From contig JAISBY010000010.1 of assembly GCA_031265955.1 (NCBI GenBank), forward strand, positions 186,001 through 250,000: DNA of 64,000 bases, read 5' to 3'. Source of the DNA: Mycoplasmataceae bacterium. Lineage in GTDB: Bacteria; Bacillota_I; Bacilli_A; Mycoplasmatales; Mycoplasmoidaceae. Both the position numbers and the translations under genes were made by a program. A model generated the notes under the pieces. The model was not told the DNA's origin and did not search any database. It saw only the letters and a program-made list of their open reading frames with translations. Below are positions 31,666-40,553 of this stretch, in pieces. Position 1 is the stretch's first letter. Every line of letters starts with the position of its first letter.

Positions 31666-32454
31666 ATGAGTTTAATAAGCAAATTTTATAAAACATTGCC
31701 TATATTGGGTCTTGCAACTTTAAGTGTTCTATCTTCAATGTCTATTAGTTCTTGTAGCGATAAAGATCCAACCGATTATGTAGGTAATGCTAATGGCACT
31801 GATTGAAAAGGTTATATCTCCGGAACATTAGAAATTGAATTTAGTGAGAGTATGCATTGTTGTTCAATTAAAAATGCAGATACTTATGTCGCTCACAATT
31901 TATATATACCTAAAGAAGTGAAATTAGGGGAAGAAAAATATGTTCTCACAAGAATAGGCGGTGCTGCTTTTGAAGATCCGAACAGCGGCAATAATCAATT
32001 AATTTCTGGAAAACTATTTTTCCCGGAAAAATGCACAGAGATAGGGGTGCAGGCATTTATTAAATGTATAGAATTAACGGATGTTGATTTATTCAATGTC
32101 GAAAATATTGATATTGGTGCTTTTGGAGGTTGCGTGAAAATTACTAGTATTAATCTAAATGGGCAGAAATTTAATCATGATAAAGCGTTAGGCAATAATT
32201 GCTTTTCTAATTGTACAAATCTCTCTAGTATTTCGCTATTTAAATCAATCAAAAACATAGGATCATATTGTTTTTTAAATATCAAAGATAGTTGTATTTT
32301 AAGCCTGAATGATCTAACACAAGGTCAATCATCTTGTGGTTATCAAATTCAAGCTATTACCACTTGGTGAAATAACGGTAATCCTATTACTTCATTGATA
32401 TTGGGAGATCACACTTTCCAGTTAAATCAAATAACATGAACTGGCAAGCCATAA
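31666..32454 (+). CDS. Lipoprotein with BspA-like LRR region
   Basis: A 262-residue protein. Signal peptide residues 1-27 end in SISSC, so lipidation at Cys28. The mature part contains degenerate BspA-type repeats (LFFPEKCTEIGVQAFIKCIELTDVDL, IDIGAFGGCVKITSINL, LGNNCFSNCTNLSSISL, each about 23-26 residues). BspA-like proteins are surface adhesins known in Trichomonas and oral or gut bacteria. Starts 8 bp after the small upstream gene without a strong ribosome site, suggesting coupling. Confidence 0.82.
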
Positions 32455-32487
32455 AAGTAAAAAAATAAATTAAGGAGAATTTAATTA

Positions 32488-32913
32488 ATGAACAAAAAAG
32501 TGAACAAGCAAAGTAATTTTCACAAAGGTAAACATTTTGAATTATTTGTAAAGCAATATTTCAAAAGAAAAGAACCGACATGGAATTTATGTAACCAAAA
32601 GATAATGACTGGCTTTTATTCTGATAGAGAACGTGAATTTGATTTGGTAGATAAAGAGAAAAAGATCCTTATTGAATGTAAATATATGACATTTACTGCA
32701 AACGGTAATAACCCAAGTGCAAAAATATCGAATTTTTTAACAGATATTTTTAAGCTGTATATTGCACCAAAAGAATACAGAAAAATTATTTGCATCAATA
32801 AATCTATGTCTAAAAGTAAAAATATCACTTTATGTCAACATATTCGTAAAAACTATAGTGATTTTTTGCCAAAGAATATTGAAATTATTGAATTGACACA
32901 GAATAGTATTTAA
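32488..32913 (+). CDS. PD-(D/E)xK nuclease-like protein
   Basis: A 141-residue protein whose centre reads EREFDLVDKEKKILIECKYMTF. The D-x(8-12)-ExK spacing of restriction-endonuclease-like folds is clear, and a preceding Glu lies in the N-terminal helix (GKHFELFVKQYF). Solitary, without a methyltransferase. AAGGAGAA sits upstream of the ATG. It could be a solitary restriction enzyme, repair nuclease or decayed toxin. Confidence 0.65.
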   Translation: MNKKVNKQSNFHKGKHFELFVKQYFKRKEPTWNLCNQKIMTGFYSDREREFDLVDKEKKILIECKYMTFTANGNNPSAKISNFLTDIFKLYIAPKEYRKIICINKSMSKSKNITLCQHIRKNYSDFLPKNIEIIELTQNSI

Positions 32914-32951
32914 ATTTGCTGTTTTTCTGTTTGATTTAATGTGTAGAGATA

Positions 32952-33752
32952 CTAAATTATGAAAAATTTTATTGGCGTTCTATAGTTACCAAAATAGGTG
33001 TTTTGACCATCGTTGTAATTATTTTCAGCTGTTTTATCAAACGCATGACCCTTTACTCGCTTTGAGAAAGAATTGCCTAAATAGTAATGGTCATGCCCAT
33101 TAATGTACTTAATATTTTTTTCTAGTTTTTCCTCACCACTTATTCATGTTCAAGTAGGCTGATGGGTGACTACAATGTCAGCATTTTTTAGATGTGTGGC
33201 ATATAAATCTATTCATTCCTTATATTTTTTTGAAAAATATTGAATATATTTTTTAGATAATTGTTCCACTAACTTTTGCTTCTCACTGTTTAAAAGTTTA
33301 TTGATTGTTTTTAGGAAGTGTATCTCTCTAGGCAAATAAGCACTTTTTTCAAACTCTGATGATATTCAATAACCAGACGACCCCATTATTCTTATGCCAT
33401 TAATTTTTCGAATTTCATTATCTAGAACAATAATTTTCTTAAAATTTTTCTTTTTCAATTCTTTTATTTCATCAATAAATCGTATTTTTTGATTCATTAC
33501 TGTAAATTTTGTAATAGGTTCTATTAAATTTCAAAAATCATGGTTTCCGATAATGAATACACACCGACATTTGATTCGATTATCTATAGTTCTTAATATT
33601 TGAATTCGTTTTTTACGATTGTTGTGAATATCGCCAAAAATTACCAATAAATCTTTAGCGTTGATTTTACTTACTTGATTAATAAAATTTTGAAAACTAG
33701 CATTAGTTTTATCAAAATCAAAATGAGAGTCGCCAGTATAATAAACTTTCAT
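32952..33752 (-). CDS. Metallophosphoesterase
   Basis: A 266-residue calcineurin-like phosphoesterase. Motifs in order: YYTGDSHFDFDK (D-x-H), LLVIFGDIHNNRKK (GDxxx), VFIIGNHDFW (GNHD), then VVTHQPTW and INGHDHYYLG (H, GHxH). Seven TGA codons hide two thirds of it under the standard code. Substrate unknown. Standing alone between a nuclease and an ATPase gene. Confidence 0.88.
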
Positions 33753-33817
33753 AATTTGATTATACGTTCCTGTTTAATAATTCAAGTATGTAGTTATAAA
33801 ATCAATCGTAGTTTCTA

Positions 33818-33864
33818 ATATTCCTAATTATTACCTAACATATTCCTAATTTTTACCATATAAT
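33818..33864 (+). promoter_or_regulatory. Promoter with tandem 18-bp direct repeats
   Basis: ATATTCCTAATTATTACC begins at 33818 and ATATTCCTAATTTTTACC at 33840, a period of 22 bp, two helical turns. The second copy abuts TATAAT at 33859-33864. The ATG of the DUF4143 ATPase follows 6 nt later. Paired direct repeats at 21-23 bp next to the -10 box resemble regulator sites of the LytTR type, but no such regulator is in the window. Confidence 0.65.
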
Positions 33865-33870
33865 TTTATT

Positions 33871-35112
33871 ATGGAAAATAAATATACGATTAAACGTCAT
33901 CTAGAGAATAAGATTAACTCATTGTTAAAACAATTTAAGTGTTTAGTATTGACTGGTCCAAGGCAAGTTGGAAAATCTACTTTACTAAAAGCTATACTAC
34001 CTAATATATACGATTTTGATTATGTTAAACTTGATAATCCTAAGAATAAACTACACGCTATTAACGACCCTGAAGATTTTATCAAACAACACAAGTGTCC
34101 GCTATTTATTGATGAAATTCAGAAGGCTCCAGTTTTGTTTGAATACATTAAAGACATCGTAGATGAAAATGATTCATTTGGTCAATTTGTAATGACTGGT
34201 AGCGAATCGTTTGAATTAATTAAAGGCGTTAAAGAATTTTTATCTACTAGAGCTGTATTGGTTGAAATGAATTCATTGAGTCAATCAGAAATCAATGAGC
34301 AATCTAATTTCATGTATGTACCAGAGCCGGAATTAATCAAGAAAAGAGAACAACCAAAAAAAGATAAAAGTCAAATTTTCGCCTCAATTATCAAAGGATC
34401 AATGCCTGATATCGTTAATGGGAATGTAAAGGATATTCAAAGTTACTACAAAACATATTCTAAAACAACATTGTTAGCTGACATAAAAGAGGATTTGGTC
34501 AGTATCCAAGACAACAAAAAATATGAAAAATTTTTGAAAGCATTAGCAAGTTTGGTGGGACAAGAAATTAATTATTCAACCATTGCAAAATTTTCTGATA
34601 TAGATTACAAAACCGCCATGAATTGAACGAATGCCCTAGCCTCTATGAATGTTATTTTTCTATTACAACCATACACACACAATCATATTAAAAGAGTGTT
34701 AAAATCATCAAAACTGTATTTTTATGATACCGGGTTAGCGTGCTACTTAATGAATTATAAGGATCACAAGATATTAATGAATAGCGAATACGCCGGTCAC
34801 ATATTCGAATGTTATGCAGTTAGTGAAATAGTGAAGGGCTACATAAACGAATGTGTAAATCCATCTATTTATTTTTTGCAAGACCCTAATCATAAAAATA
34901 GAGAAATTGATTTAATAATAGAAGGTGAAAACGGTATTTTATTTCCGATTGAAATTAAAATGAGTATTACTCCGAAAGAAAAGTTTTTTGATAATTTCTC
35001 TCTATTAAAACCTTTAGAAAACAAAGTTGGCCCCATGAGTGTTGTGTGCTGTAGCGAAAAATTTATTTCATTAGGAAAACAACGATACATAGTTCCAGTT
35101 CATTGAATTTAA
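33871..35112 (+). CDS. AAA ATPase with DUF4143 domain
   Basis: A 413-residue protein. Walker A is LTGPRQVGKSTLL (about residue 28), Walker B CPLFIDEIQKAP (about 90), sensor VMTGSESFEL. The C-terminal DUF4143 part includes KLYFYDTGLACYL, GHIFECYAVSEIVK and REIDLIIEGENGILFPIEIK, the last like a PD-(D/E)xK core. Two TGA tryptophans, one near the end of each half. Such ATPases are common mobile accessory genes in Bacteroidetes, Treponema and mollicutes; role unknown. Likely leaderless. Confidence 0.88.
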
Positions 35113-35356
35113 ATTTCTAGTATAGAGATTATGTAGATAATTGCCATCCCCAATGAATATTTGTCTCTTTGTAGCTTAAAAATTAGATTTTAGAAATCAA
35201 TAGTTTTTACAGTTTGACGATAGATATATGTAAATCATAAAAATATTCCTTAAATACAAAAAAACAACTACAATTATTATCGGTTAAAACGGTGGCAGGG
35301 TTTTACTTACTGTAATATAACTGACATTATCTTAACCATATGAATTATTGATTTGT
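35113..35356. other. Intergenic region before a tRNA cluster
   Basis: 244 bp with no open frame I can support. It must hold the tRNA-Ser promoter; a TTGACG at about 35214 and AT-rich -10-like stretches are present, but no pair is convincing. Confidence 0.4.
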
Positions 35357-35447
35357 GGACATTTACCCAAGTGGTTGAAGGGTTCGGTCTTGAAAACCGA
35401 GAGGCGACGCAAGTCGCGCGGGGGTTCGAATCCCTCAATGTCCGCCA
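35357..35447 (+). tRNA. tRNA-Ser (UGA), CCA encoded
   Basis: 91 nt with a long variable arm, anticodon TGA, acceptor GGACATT/AATGTCC, discriminator G and encoded CCA. First of four tRNAs in one cluster. Confidence 0.96.
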
Positions 35448-35450
35448 GTT

Positions 35451-35527
35451 CGCGGAGTAGAGCAGCTTGGTAGCTCGTCAGGCTCATAATCTGAAGGTCA
35501 TGGGTTCAAATCCCATCTCCGCAACCA
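35451..35527 (+). tRNA. tRNA-fMet (CAU), initiator
   Basis: Anticodon CAT in loop CTCATAA. The first acceptor position is C1 opposite A72, the unpaired start of initiator tRNAs. The anticodon stem reads TCAGG/TCTGA, so the usual three G:C pairs of initiators are reduced, with a terminal G:U. Confidence 0.93.
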
Positions 35528-35529
35528 AT

Positions 35530-35604
35530 GGTCTCATGGTATATCGCCTATTATTTCCCCCTGTCACGGGGAAGAGACGGGTTGAACTCCCGTTGAGACC
35601 GCCA
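35530..35604 (+). tRNA. tRNA-Asp (GUC), CCA encoded
   Basis: 75 nt, anticodon GTC in stem TCCCC/GGGGA, T-loop GTTGAAC (variant of TTCGAAT), acceptor GGTCTCA/TGAGACC. Confidence 0.93.
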
Positions 35605-35605
35605 G

Positions 35606-35681
35606 GGCTTCGTAGCTCAGGTAGTAGAGCAACGGACTGAAAATCCGTGTGTGGGGGGTGCAAATCCCTCCGAAGCCACCA
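35606..35681 (+). tRNA. tRNA-Phe (GAA), CCA encoded
   Basis: 76 nt, anticodon GAA in stem CGGA/TCCG, acceptor GGCTTCG/CGAAGCC, discriminator A. Last of the cluster. Confidence 0.94.
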
Positions 35682-35686
35682 TAAGA

Positions 35687-35717
35687 AACTTAACGGCTCG
35701 TTAAGTTTTTTTATTTT
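35687..35717 (+). terminator. Intrinsic terminator of the tRNA cluster
   Basis: AACTTAACG pairs with CGTTAAGTT around GCT, followed by a T run. Confidence 0.9.
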
Positions 35718-35737
35718 TCATTATAATTTTCAAACCA

Positions 35738-36797
35738 ATGAGAGATAACACACACACACACACACACACACACATTTGGTTTCAACAATAATCGTAATTT
35801 TCTATCTATTGAATTATTAAGATTTATTTTGGCAATATTTGTGGTTTTGAGCCATATAGTACTTTCTAAAAATACATTTTCATGAGCAATTCAAACCGGA
35901 ACAGCTGAGGTAGCTGTTCCAGTTTTTGCAATTATCACCGGCTATTTTTTAGCTAATTCACAAAAGCGTCGTTTTTGACCAATTTTCAATACAATTATCG
36001 TTTACATGTTAGTTATTATTTTGCTGACATTAATTTCCGGGATTATTAGTCCAAAAAATTTTGATTGGAAATCATTAATATATATTAATAATTTTCCTTG
36101 AGGAATTTCAGTGGTTTGATATTTCTTAGGAATGTTAATTGTAATGCTAGTTGCACCATGATTAAATCAATTAATAAAAACTATTAATAAATATTATTGA
36201 ATTGTGATATTTATTTTTTGATTTTTTTTATTGAATGCTTATCCCAGAGATGCAACTACTAGTTTTTTCTTTTTAGATCAATTCAAAAATGCAATAGAAT
36301 TGGCGTTTTATTATTGTGTCGGCGCCTGATTGAAGACTTATTTTGTTTACAACAAAAAGAAGCCAATTATTTCATTTTCATTATTGATATATGCAATTTG
36401 TTTTGCTTTACTAGTTTGTATTAACAGAATTAATGCACAGTGAGTAAGTGATTTACACATATTGTTTGGTTGAACTCAGGAATCACTTTGTACGATAGTT
36501 CAATCAATTGCTGTTTTTATTATTTTTATAAATTTAAATCTAATTATTAGAAAATGAAAATGATTGCACTATCTCATCATGTATTTAGGAATGATGTCAA
36601 TTGCTATTATTTTTCTACATCCAACAAGGTTAATAGTATCAGTAATCCTTGGAGCTATAAACAACCCTGGATCATTGTATCTTTTATATTGAATTTTAAT
36701 TTCCATTGTCTTCAGTATTGTATTAACTATTCCAGCAAAATTTTGCATAGATAAATTGAATGGGATGGTTTACAAAATCCATGTTGGGGAAAGATAA
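35738..36797 (+). pseudogene. Acyltransferase 3 family membrane protein, out of frame at (CA)13 (phase-OFF)
   Basis: A 341-codon open frame from 35775 to the TAA at 36795 encodes a membrane acyltransferase. FLSIELLRFILAIFVVLSHIV carries the family's Arg and His, and PVFAIITGYFLA and about nine further helices follow. TATAAT at 35722-35727 lies 10 nt before an ATG at 35738, which opens MRDNTHTHTH through (CA)13 at 35749-35774. The ATG frame is offset by one from the long frame and stops at 35789. One more CA unit (14) puts the ATG in frame. Likely O-acylation of a surface glycan, reversibly switched; the present copy is OFF. Confidence 0.85.
35749..35774 (+). repeat. (CA)13 dinucleotide tract, phase-variation switch
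   Basis: Thirteen CA units begin four codons after the ATG of the acyltransferase gene. Loss of two or gain of one unit restores the frame. Confidence 0.95.
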
Positions 36798-36848
36798 TAT
36801 TTAATTTGTTTCAAATCATGTAACCAAAATGTTTGATAAATTTGATTA

Positions 36849-36903
36849 CTGAAAAAAATCCGAAAAAATTACGAAATGATTTTTTGAATTATTAGTTTAT
36901 TAT
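36849..36903 (+). promoter_or_regulatory. CCGAAA-box promoter, copy B
   Basis: Units at 36849 (CTGAAAAAAAT), 36860 (CCGAAAAAATT) and 36871 (ACGAAATGA) are 11 bp apart. TATTAT begins at 36898, 27 bp after the third unit, as in copies A and C. The ATG of a 52-residue protein follows at 36938. Confidence 0.75.
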
Positions 36904-36937
36904 TGTACTTCAATATTTTAAACGAAAGAGGCAATAT

Positions 36938-37096
36938 ATGAAAAAATTTAATGTTAACGCTACTTTAACTACTACATTCAAGATTTCTAAGCAAATTGAA
37001 GCTAATAGTCTTCAAGAAGCGACGGCTTGATTATTAAAAAATACTCAAACCAAAGATTGAACATCACAACAAGAGTTAAAAACTCATTCAAAATAA
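36938..37096 (+). CDS. Small protein under a CCGAAA-box promoter, 52 residues
   Basis: A short ORF (MKKFNVNATLTTTFKISKQIEANS...) with AAAGAGG 6 bases upstream and two TGA tryptophans. It reads like a small alpha/beta domain (strand TLTTTFKISKQIEA, helix LQEATAWLLKN). No GG leader and no family recognised. Conserved promoter architecture supports expression. Confidence 0.65.
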
Positions 37097-37119
37097 TTGC
37101 GATTAATTAAAACGAACCA

Positions 37120-37230
37120 CTATTTTTCTAGGGCAGCTTTAATTTCATCATCAGAAAAGCCTAAAGCCTTGTAGCTTAATACCATGGCATCTTCTTTAAC
37201 TTTTTCTATACCAATTTTTTCTTTTTTCAT
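37120..37230 (-). CDS. 36-residue helical peptide, leaderless
   Basis: A minus-strand ORF (MKKEKIGIEKVKEDAMVLSY...) ending ALGFSDDEIKAALEK. TATAAT at 37242-37237 lies 6 nt before the ATG, the same spacing as other leaderless genes here. The ending resembles the C-terminal tail of Rpn/PD-(D/E)xK transposase-type proteins, so it may be a remnant. Antisense position relative to neighbours is free. Confidence 0.45.
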   Translation of the reverse strand: MKKEKIGIEKVKEDAMVLSYKALGFSDDEIKAALEK

Positions 37231-37315
37231 TGTTCTATTATATCAAAATCATTTTACCAATAAAACTTGAAATCGAGACTATGATATAATTAATTTTGTT
37301 TTGGGAGACTTATAA

Positions 37316-38512
37316 ATGAAGAGAAAAATATTGATACCAATATCGTTTTTAACGCTGATTCCTGCCATGACATTCATACAGTCATGTAGTACTAGACCGA
37401 GTGAATCTTGAACTGTTTTGGTTTATATGTGCGGTTCGGATTTAGAAAGTGATGGTAGCTGTGCAACGGGAGACTTGGATGAAATGAAAAGAGCCAATTT
37501 GCATGATAATGTAAACCTTCTTATTGAAACTGGCGGTTCAACCCGTTGAGATACTCCCGGAATATCATCTGATCATAACCAGTACTGACAAATTAAAAAT
37601 GGTAAATTGGATAAATTGCAAGATTTGACCACTAACAATATGGCAGATCCTGATACTTTACAAAACTTTATAAGTTGAGGAATAAACACATACCAAACTG
37701 ATAACTACGCATTAGTCATGTGAGATCACGGGGGGGGATGTTGAGGAGCTGAGCAAGATAGTATCACTGGTGGCATTATGACTTTGACACAAATGCATAG
37801 TGCAATAAGCAACGGATTAAGTGCTACTAATATTCAAAAATTTAATTTCTTAGGTTTTGACGCATGTTTAATGGCTGATTTAGAAACACTATATACCTTA
37901 TCTAACTTTACAAATTACTTTGTAACTTCTGAAGAAACTGAACCTGGATATGGATGGGATTACACCCCATGATTAAATTATTTATCACTTAATTCATTGG
38001 GTTCTAATACGGAAAACATTTGTAAAAGCATAGTAGATTCTTATTATGAGTTTTACGCTCCTTATATGGTTCAAGATGCTCGAGTAACTTTATCCGTTCA
38101 AAAATCTGATCACATTGATGCTGTTATTAATAGTTTTGTTGAATGATGTAGCACACTTACCGATTGTAAATCCGATTTAAAAACATTAATGACTAACGAT
38201 TTAAATGTTGGTAAATTTTCTTATGGTGATGGTTACGGATTTGCTGATTTGATTTCGTTAACGAATTTAATACCGAAAACTGATAATTACGACCCAAATT
38301 CGCAAGAAGCATGGGCTTTGCGTAAAGAAATAGATGATGCTGTTGTTTATAACAAATACTTGCAAGGAAGTGCTTTTCAAAATAATCCATCAACCGGTAT
38401 ATCTATCTATTCACTAAACGGCGAAAGTAGTCATTCGGCAACAAATTATGTTAACTTGTGATCCGGACCACAATACTCTATGTTTAGCAATTGAGGTCAA
38501 CTACTTTCTTAA
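37316..38512 (+). CDS. Clostripain-family (C11) cysteine peptidase lipoprotein
   Basis: A 398-residue protein. The signal peptide ends FIQSC, lipidation at Cys22. The C11 catalytic motifs are NYALVMWDHGGGC (His) and KFNFLGFDACLMADLE (Cys in DACLM). Eleven or more TGA tryptophans break it under the standard code. Codons for the HGGG motif are written as a G8 tract (37730-37737), in frame now. Promoter TTGAAA...TATAAT precedes, with GGGAG 9 bases before the ATG. Expected to be a surface protease, perhaps self-processing like clostripain. Confidence 0.9.
37730..37737 (+). repeat. G8 tract inside the peptidase active-site motif
   Basis: Eight consecutive G encode the Gly-Gly-Gly after the catalytic His (GGG GGG GGA). 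A slip of one base would abolish the protein. Confidence 0.85.
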
Positions 38513-38557
38513 AGTTTTGATTTAAGTAGTAATTAGTGAAATAAGTATTTTTTATCT

Positions 38558-39160
38558 TTATTTGATATCAAGAACTTCACTTCAAATTTTTATAAATTTA
38601 TTTTTATTAAATTCAATATTTAATAGTTGTTTATCTGATCAGTATTTATGAAAAATATTTAGAATTTTATCAATATTATCAATTTTTAATTCGTTACACA
38701 ATGCTTTAAAGTCATCAATGTCTTTGGTTTGTTGTCTTTCAACAACAGCCATTGCTTTTGATGCTAACAAGCATTCTTTAGAAACAAAATAAATCTTTAC
38801 ATTTTTAGTCGATTGGTCCCATAAATGTCTATTCAAATTACAATAATGAGGTAAAACATTATCAGAAACAACAACTTCATTATTGATTCAATATTTACTT
38901 AACATTCCTCTGTTATTATCTTTTCACGATTCACGAATTGCATCAGCATTCCTTTGAATTAATTCTTGATTATTAAAAATAGCGTCAATGTCTTGAGTTC
39001 TATGAGTTATATGGTTAGGAAAATAGTAAAGCATTGTAGCCCCACCTATTATTGTTAAATCCATCTTGATATTTTCATTTTCCAATTGGATACAAATTTC
39101 TTTAAGTAATTGCAAGATATCTTTAATATCTAGTAATTTATAGTGTGATATTAAACTCAT
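38558..39160 (-). CDS. AbiEii-like nucleotidyltransferase (putative toxin)
   Basis: A 200-residue protein. LTIIGGATMLYYFPNHITHRTQDIDAIF shows the nucleotidyltransferase GGxA...R.T.DID core of the AbiEii/DUF6036 group, followed by KECLLASKAMAVVERQQTKDIDDFKAL, a typical C-terminal helix with a catalytic-type acidic pair. Its ATG lies inside the last codons of the upstream HTH gene. Known AbiE systems are type IV toxin-antitoxin pairs active in phage defence. Confidence 0.75.
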
Positions 39161-39699
39161 TGTAATTCACCAAGCGGTATAAGGATGTTGTATTTTAAAA
39201 AAACTTTATTAAATTCTTTTTGAAAGTTATAAAGTTTTTGAAGTGGAATTCATTTTTCTTTTAATATTTCATTATCTATATGTGGAATGATGCTGTTACT
39301 AATATTGATTTCTAAATGTTCTCTTAGAGCACAATAAAAAGCTCGTCAATGTTGGTCGATAATATATTTCGAAGGGATAAATTGTGGCAATATTTTATTT
39401 CTAATACTGTTTTCACAAATATTCAAACAAATCGATAAAATTTCTGAGTATTTAGGATGAAGTGCATTCATTCTGTTGACAAGGAAAAAGATATCACCGT
39501 TTTTGTTTGATATCTTTCTTCCGACTAAATCTAAACATAATTCATCCATGATGTTTTTCATTAAGTTGAAGCTTATATCATTTACTTCATTTACATATCT
39601 AAAAAGTGAAGCTTGAGGAATATTTCAAATTTCCCCTAATTGTTTAATTGATAGATTTAAGCCGTTCTTAATTTCTAGAATGATATTTTTACTTTTCAT
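39151..39699 (-). CDS. HTH protein upstream of the nucleotidyltransferase (putative antitoxin)
   Basis: A 182-residue protein. Residues 1-40 read MKSKNIILEIKNGLNLSIKQLGEIWNIPQASLFRYVNEV, a helix-turn-helix. The rest is helical with several TGA tryptophans. The stop (TGG-like W, V, TAA) overlaps the next start by 10 bp. The order HTH-regulator then nucleotidyltransferase is that of AbiEi-AbiEii pairs, but I see no clear AbiEi C-domain, so the antitoxin role is inferred from position. Confidence 0.65.
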
Positions 39700-39827
39700 A
39701 TCTAATCATTATATTACTAAAAATAAATAATAATTTCATTTTTGATAATTAATCTAAAATTGTTTTATAATCATTCGTAAAAATAGTGACACTATCAATA
39801 TTCAAAACAAATGCTGTTTAATTTGAA

Positions 39828-39919
39828 TATTACGCACGCAAGATAATATCCTATATAAAATAATTCTTTGTGGAAGCAAAGAATTATGCCGCTATGCAAT
39901 ATGTGGTATACGAAGGGAA
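39828..39919 (+). ncRNA. Structured leader RNA element, copy 2
   Basis: TATTACGCACGCAAGAT (39828-39844), a 17-nt linker, then P2 AATTCTTTG/CAAAGAATT (39862-39885, loop TGGAAG) and P3 ATGCC/GGTAT (39886-39909) enclosing TAT/ATA. AAGGG follows at 39913. Compared with copy 1, T:A to C:G and A:T to G:C in P2, G:C to C:G and C:G to T:A in P3 keep pairing. TATAAT at 39766-39771 gives a leader of about 145 nt. A further 10-bp stem (AATATTCAAA/TTTGAATATT) precedes this copy. Confidence 0.75.
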
Positions 39920-39922
39920 ATG

Positions 39923-40141
39923 ATGAAAAAGAAAGAGTATGAAGTAGTCACAATCAAAGTGGGAGGATGAACTTTTTGAGGAAATGCTAACAAAACATCA
40001 AGAATCATACAAGAATATTTAAGCGAAGGTTGAGAGCTAGTGCATGAAAATAAACAGACTGCTTATGTAGGCGGTTCTAACGGAAATCCAGGGTTTGGTG
40101 GTTCTGCCACCAAAAGTTTAACTTTTAGAAGGGAAAAATAA
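39923..40141 (+). CDS. DUF4177-like small protein
   Basis: A 72-residue protein (MKKKEYEVVTIKVGGWTFWG...). EYEVVTI...NKTSRIIQEYLSEGWELV matches the short DUF4177 pattern of strand, helix and GWELV turn; a Gly/Ser-rich segment follows. AAGGG five bases before the second of two ATG codons decides the start. First gene after RNA element copy 2; the next gene begins 2 bp later. Confidence 0.72.
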
Positions 40142-40143
40142 TT

Positions 40144-40548
40144 GTGAAATGACTAAAAAAAGATATTTATAAAAAACTGTTTGGTCGTGAAGTGACTATA
40201 CAACGAGGAGCACACAATGCAAAAGGTTATTGTCAGCTTAGCACTCCTAAAGATTGACCACATTTAATTTGATGTGTTTATTTTGATGAAACTCCTAGAT
40301 ATAGCTACGAATGGAAAAATAAATATATTAAAGAAAAGAACGAAATTCAAGAAAAATACACAAAAAATCCCCAGTTAAGTGTTAAAGACTTTAAAAGTTA
40401 TCGCTTGGTAATAAAATAAAATCATGATGGTCCGCCAGATATATTAGGCATTTTTCAAGGTTACAAGCAAGAACAAAAAGACGGATTTATGGTTAGATAC
40501 TTTAAAAAAATAAACGTTTCAAAACCATGATATCAAATAGTAAGGTAA
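40144..40548 (+). pseudogene. Gene interrupted by one in-frame TAA
   Basis: From a GTG at 40144 (AAGGGA upstream) a 91-residue protein (MKWLKKDIYKKLFGREVTIQ...) runs to TAA at 40417. The same frame then continues with 42 more codons (NHDGPPDILGIFQGYKQEQ...IVR) to TAA at 40546, just before the lipoprotein start. Composition and codon use are unchanged across the stop. Either a recent nonsense mutation (AAA to TAA fits) or a natural 91-residue protein with a relic tail. No family recognised. Confidence 0.6.
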
Positions 40549-40553
40549 ATGAG

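Noticed and set aside
33818-33857. CRISPR-like repeats upstream of the ATPase
   Set aside because: Only two copies with a 4-bp spacer and no cas genes; better read as a regulator site.
31168-36000. Insertion sequence or prophage in the accessory region
   Set aside because: No transposase, integrase, terminal inverted repeat or phage structural gene was seen. The nuclease, ATPase and phosphoesterase genes are singletons.
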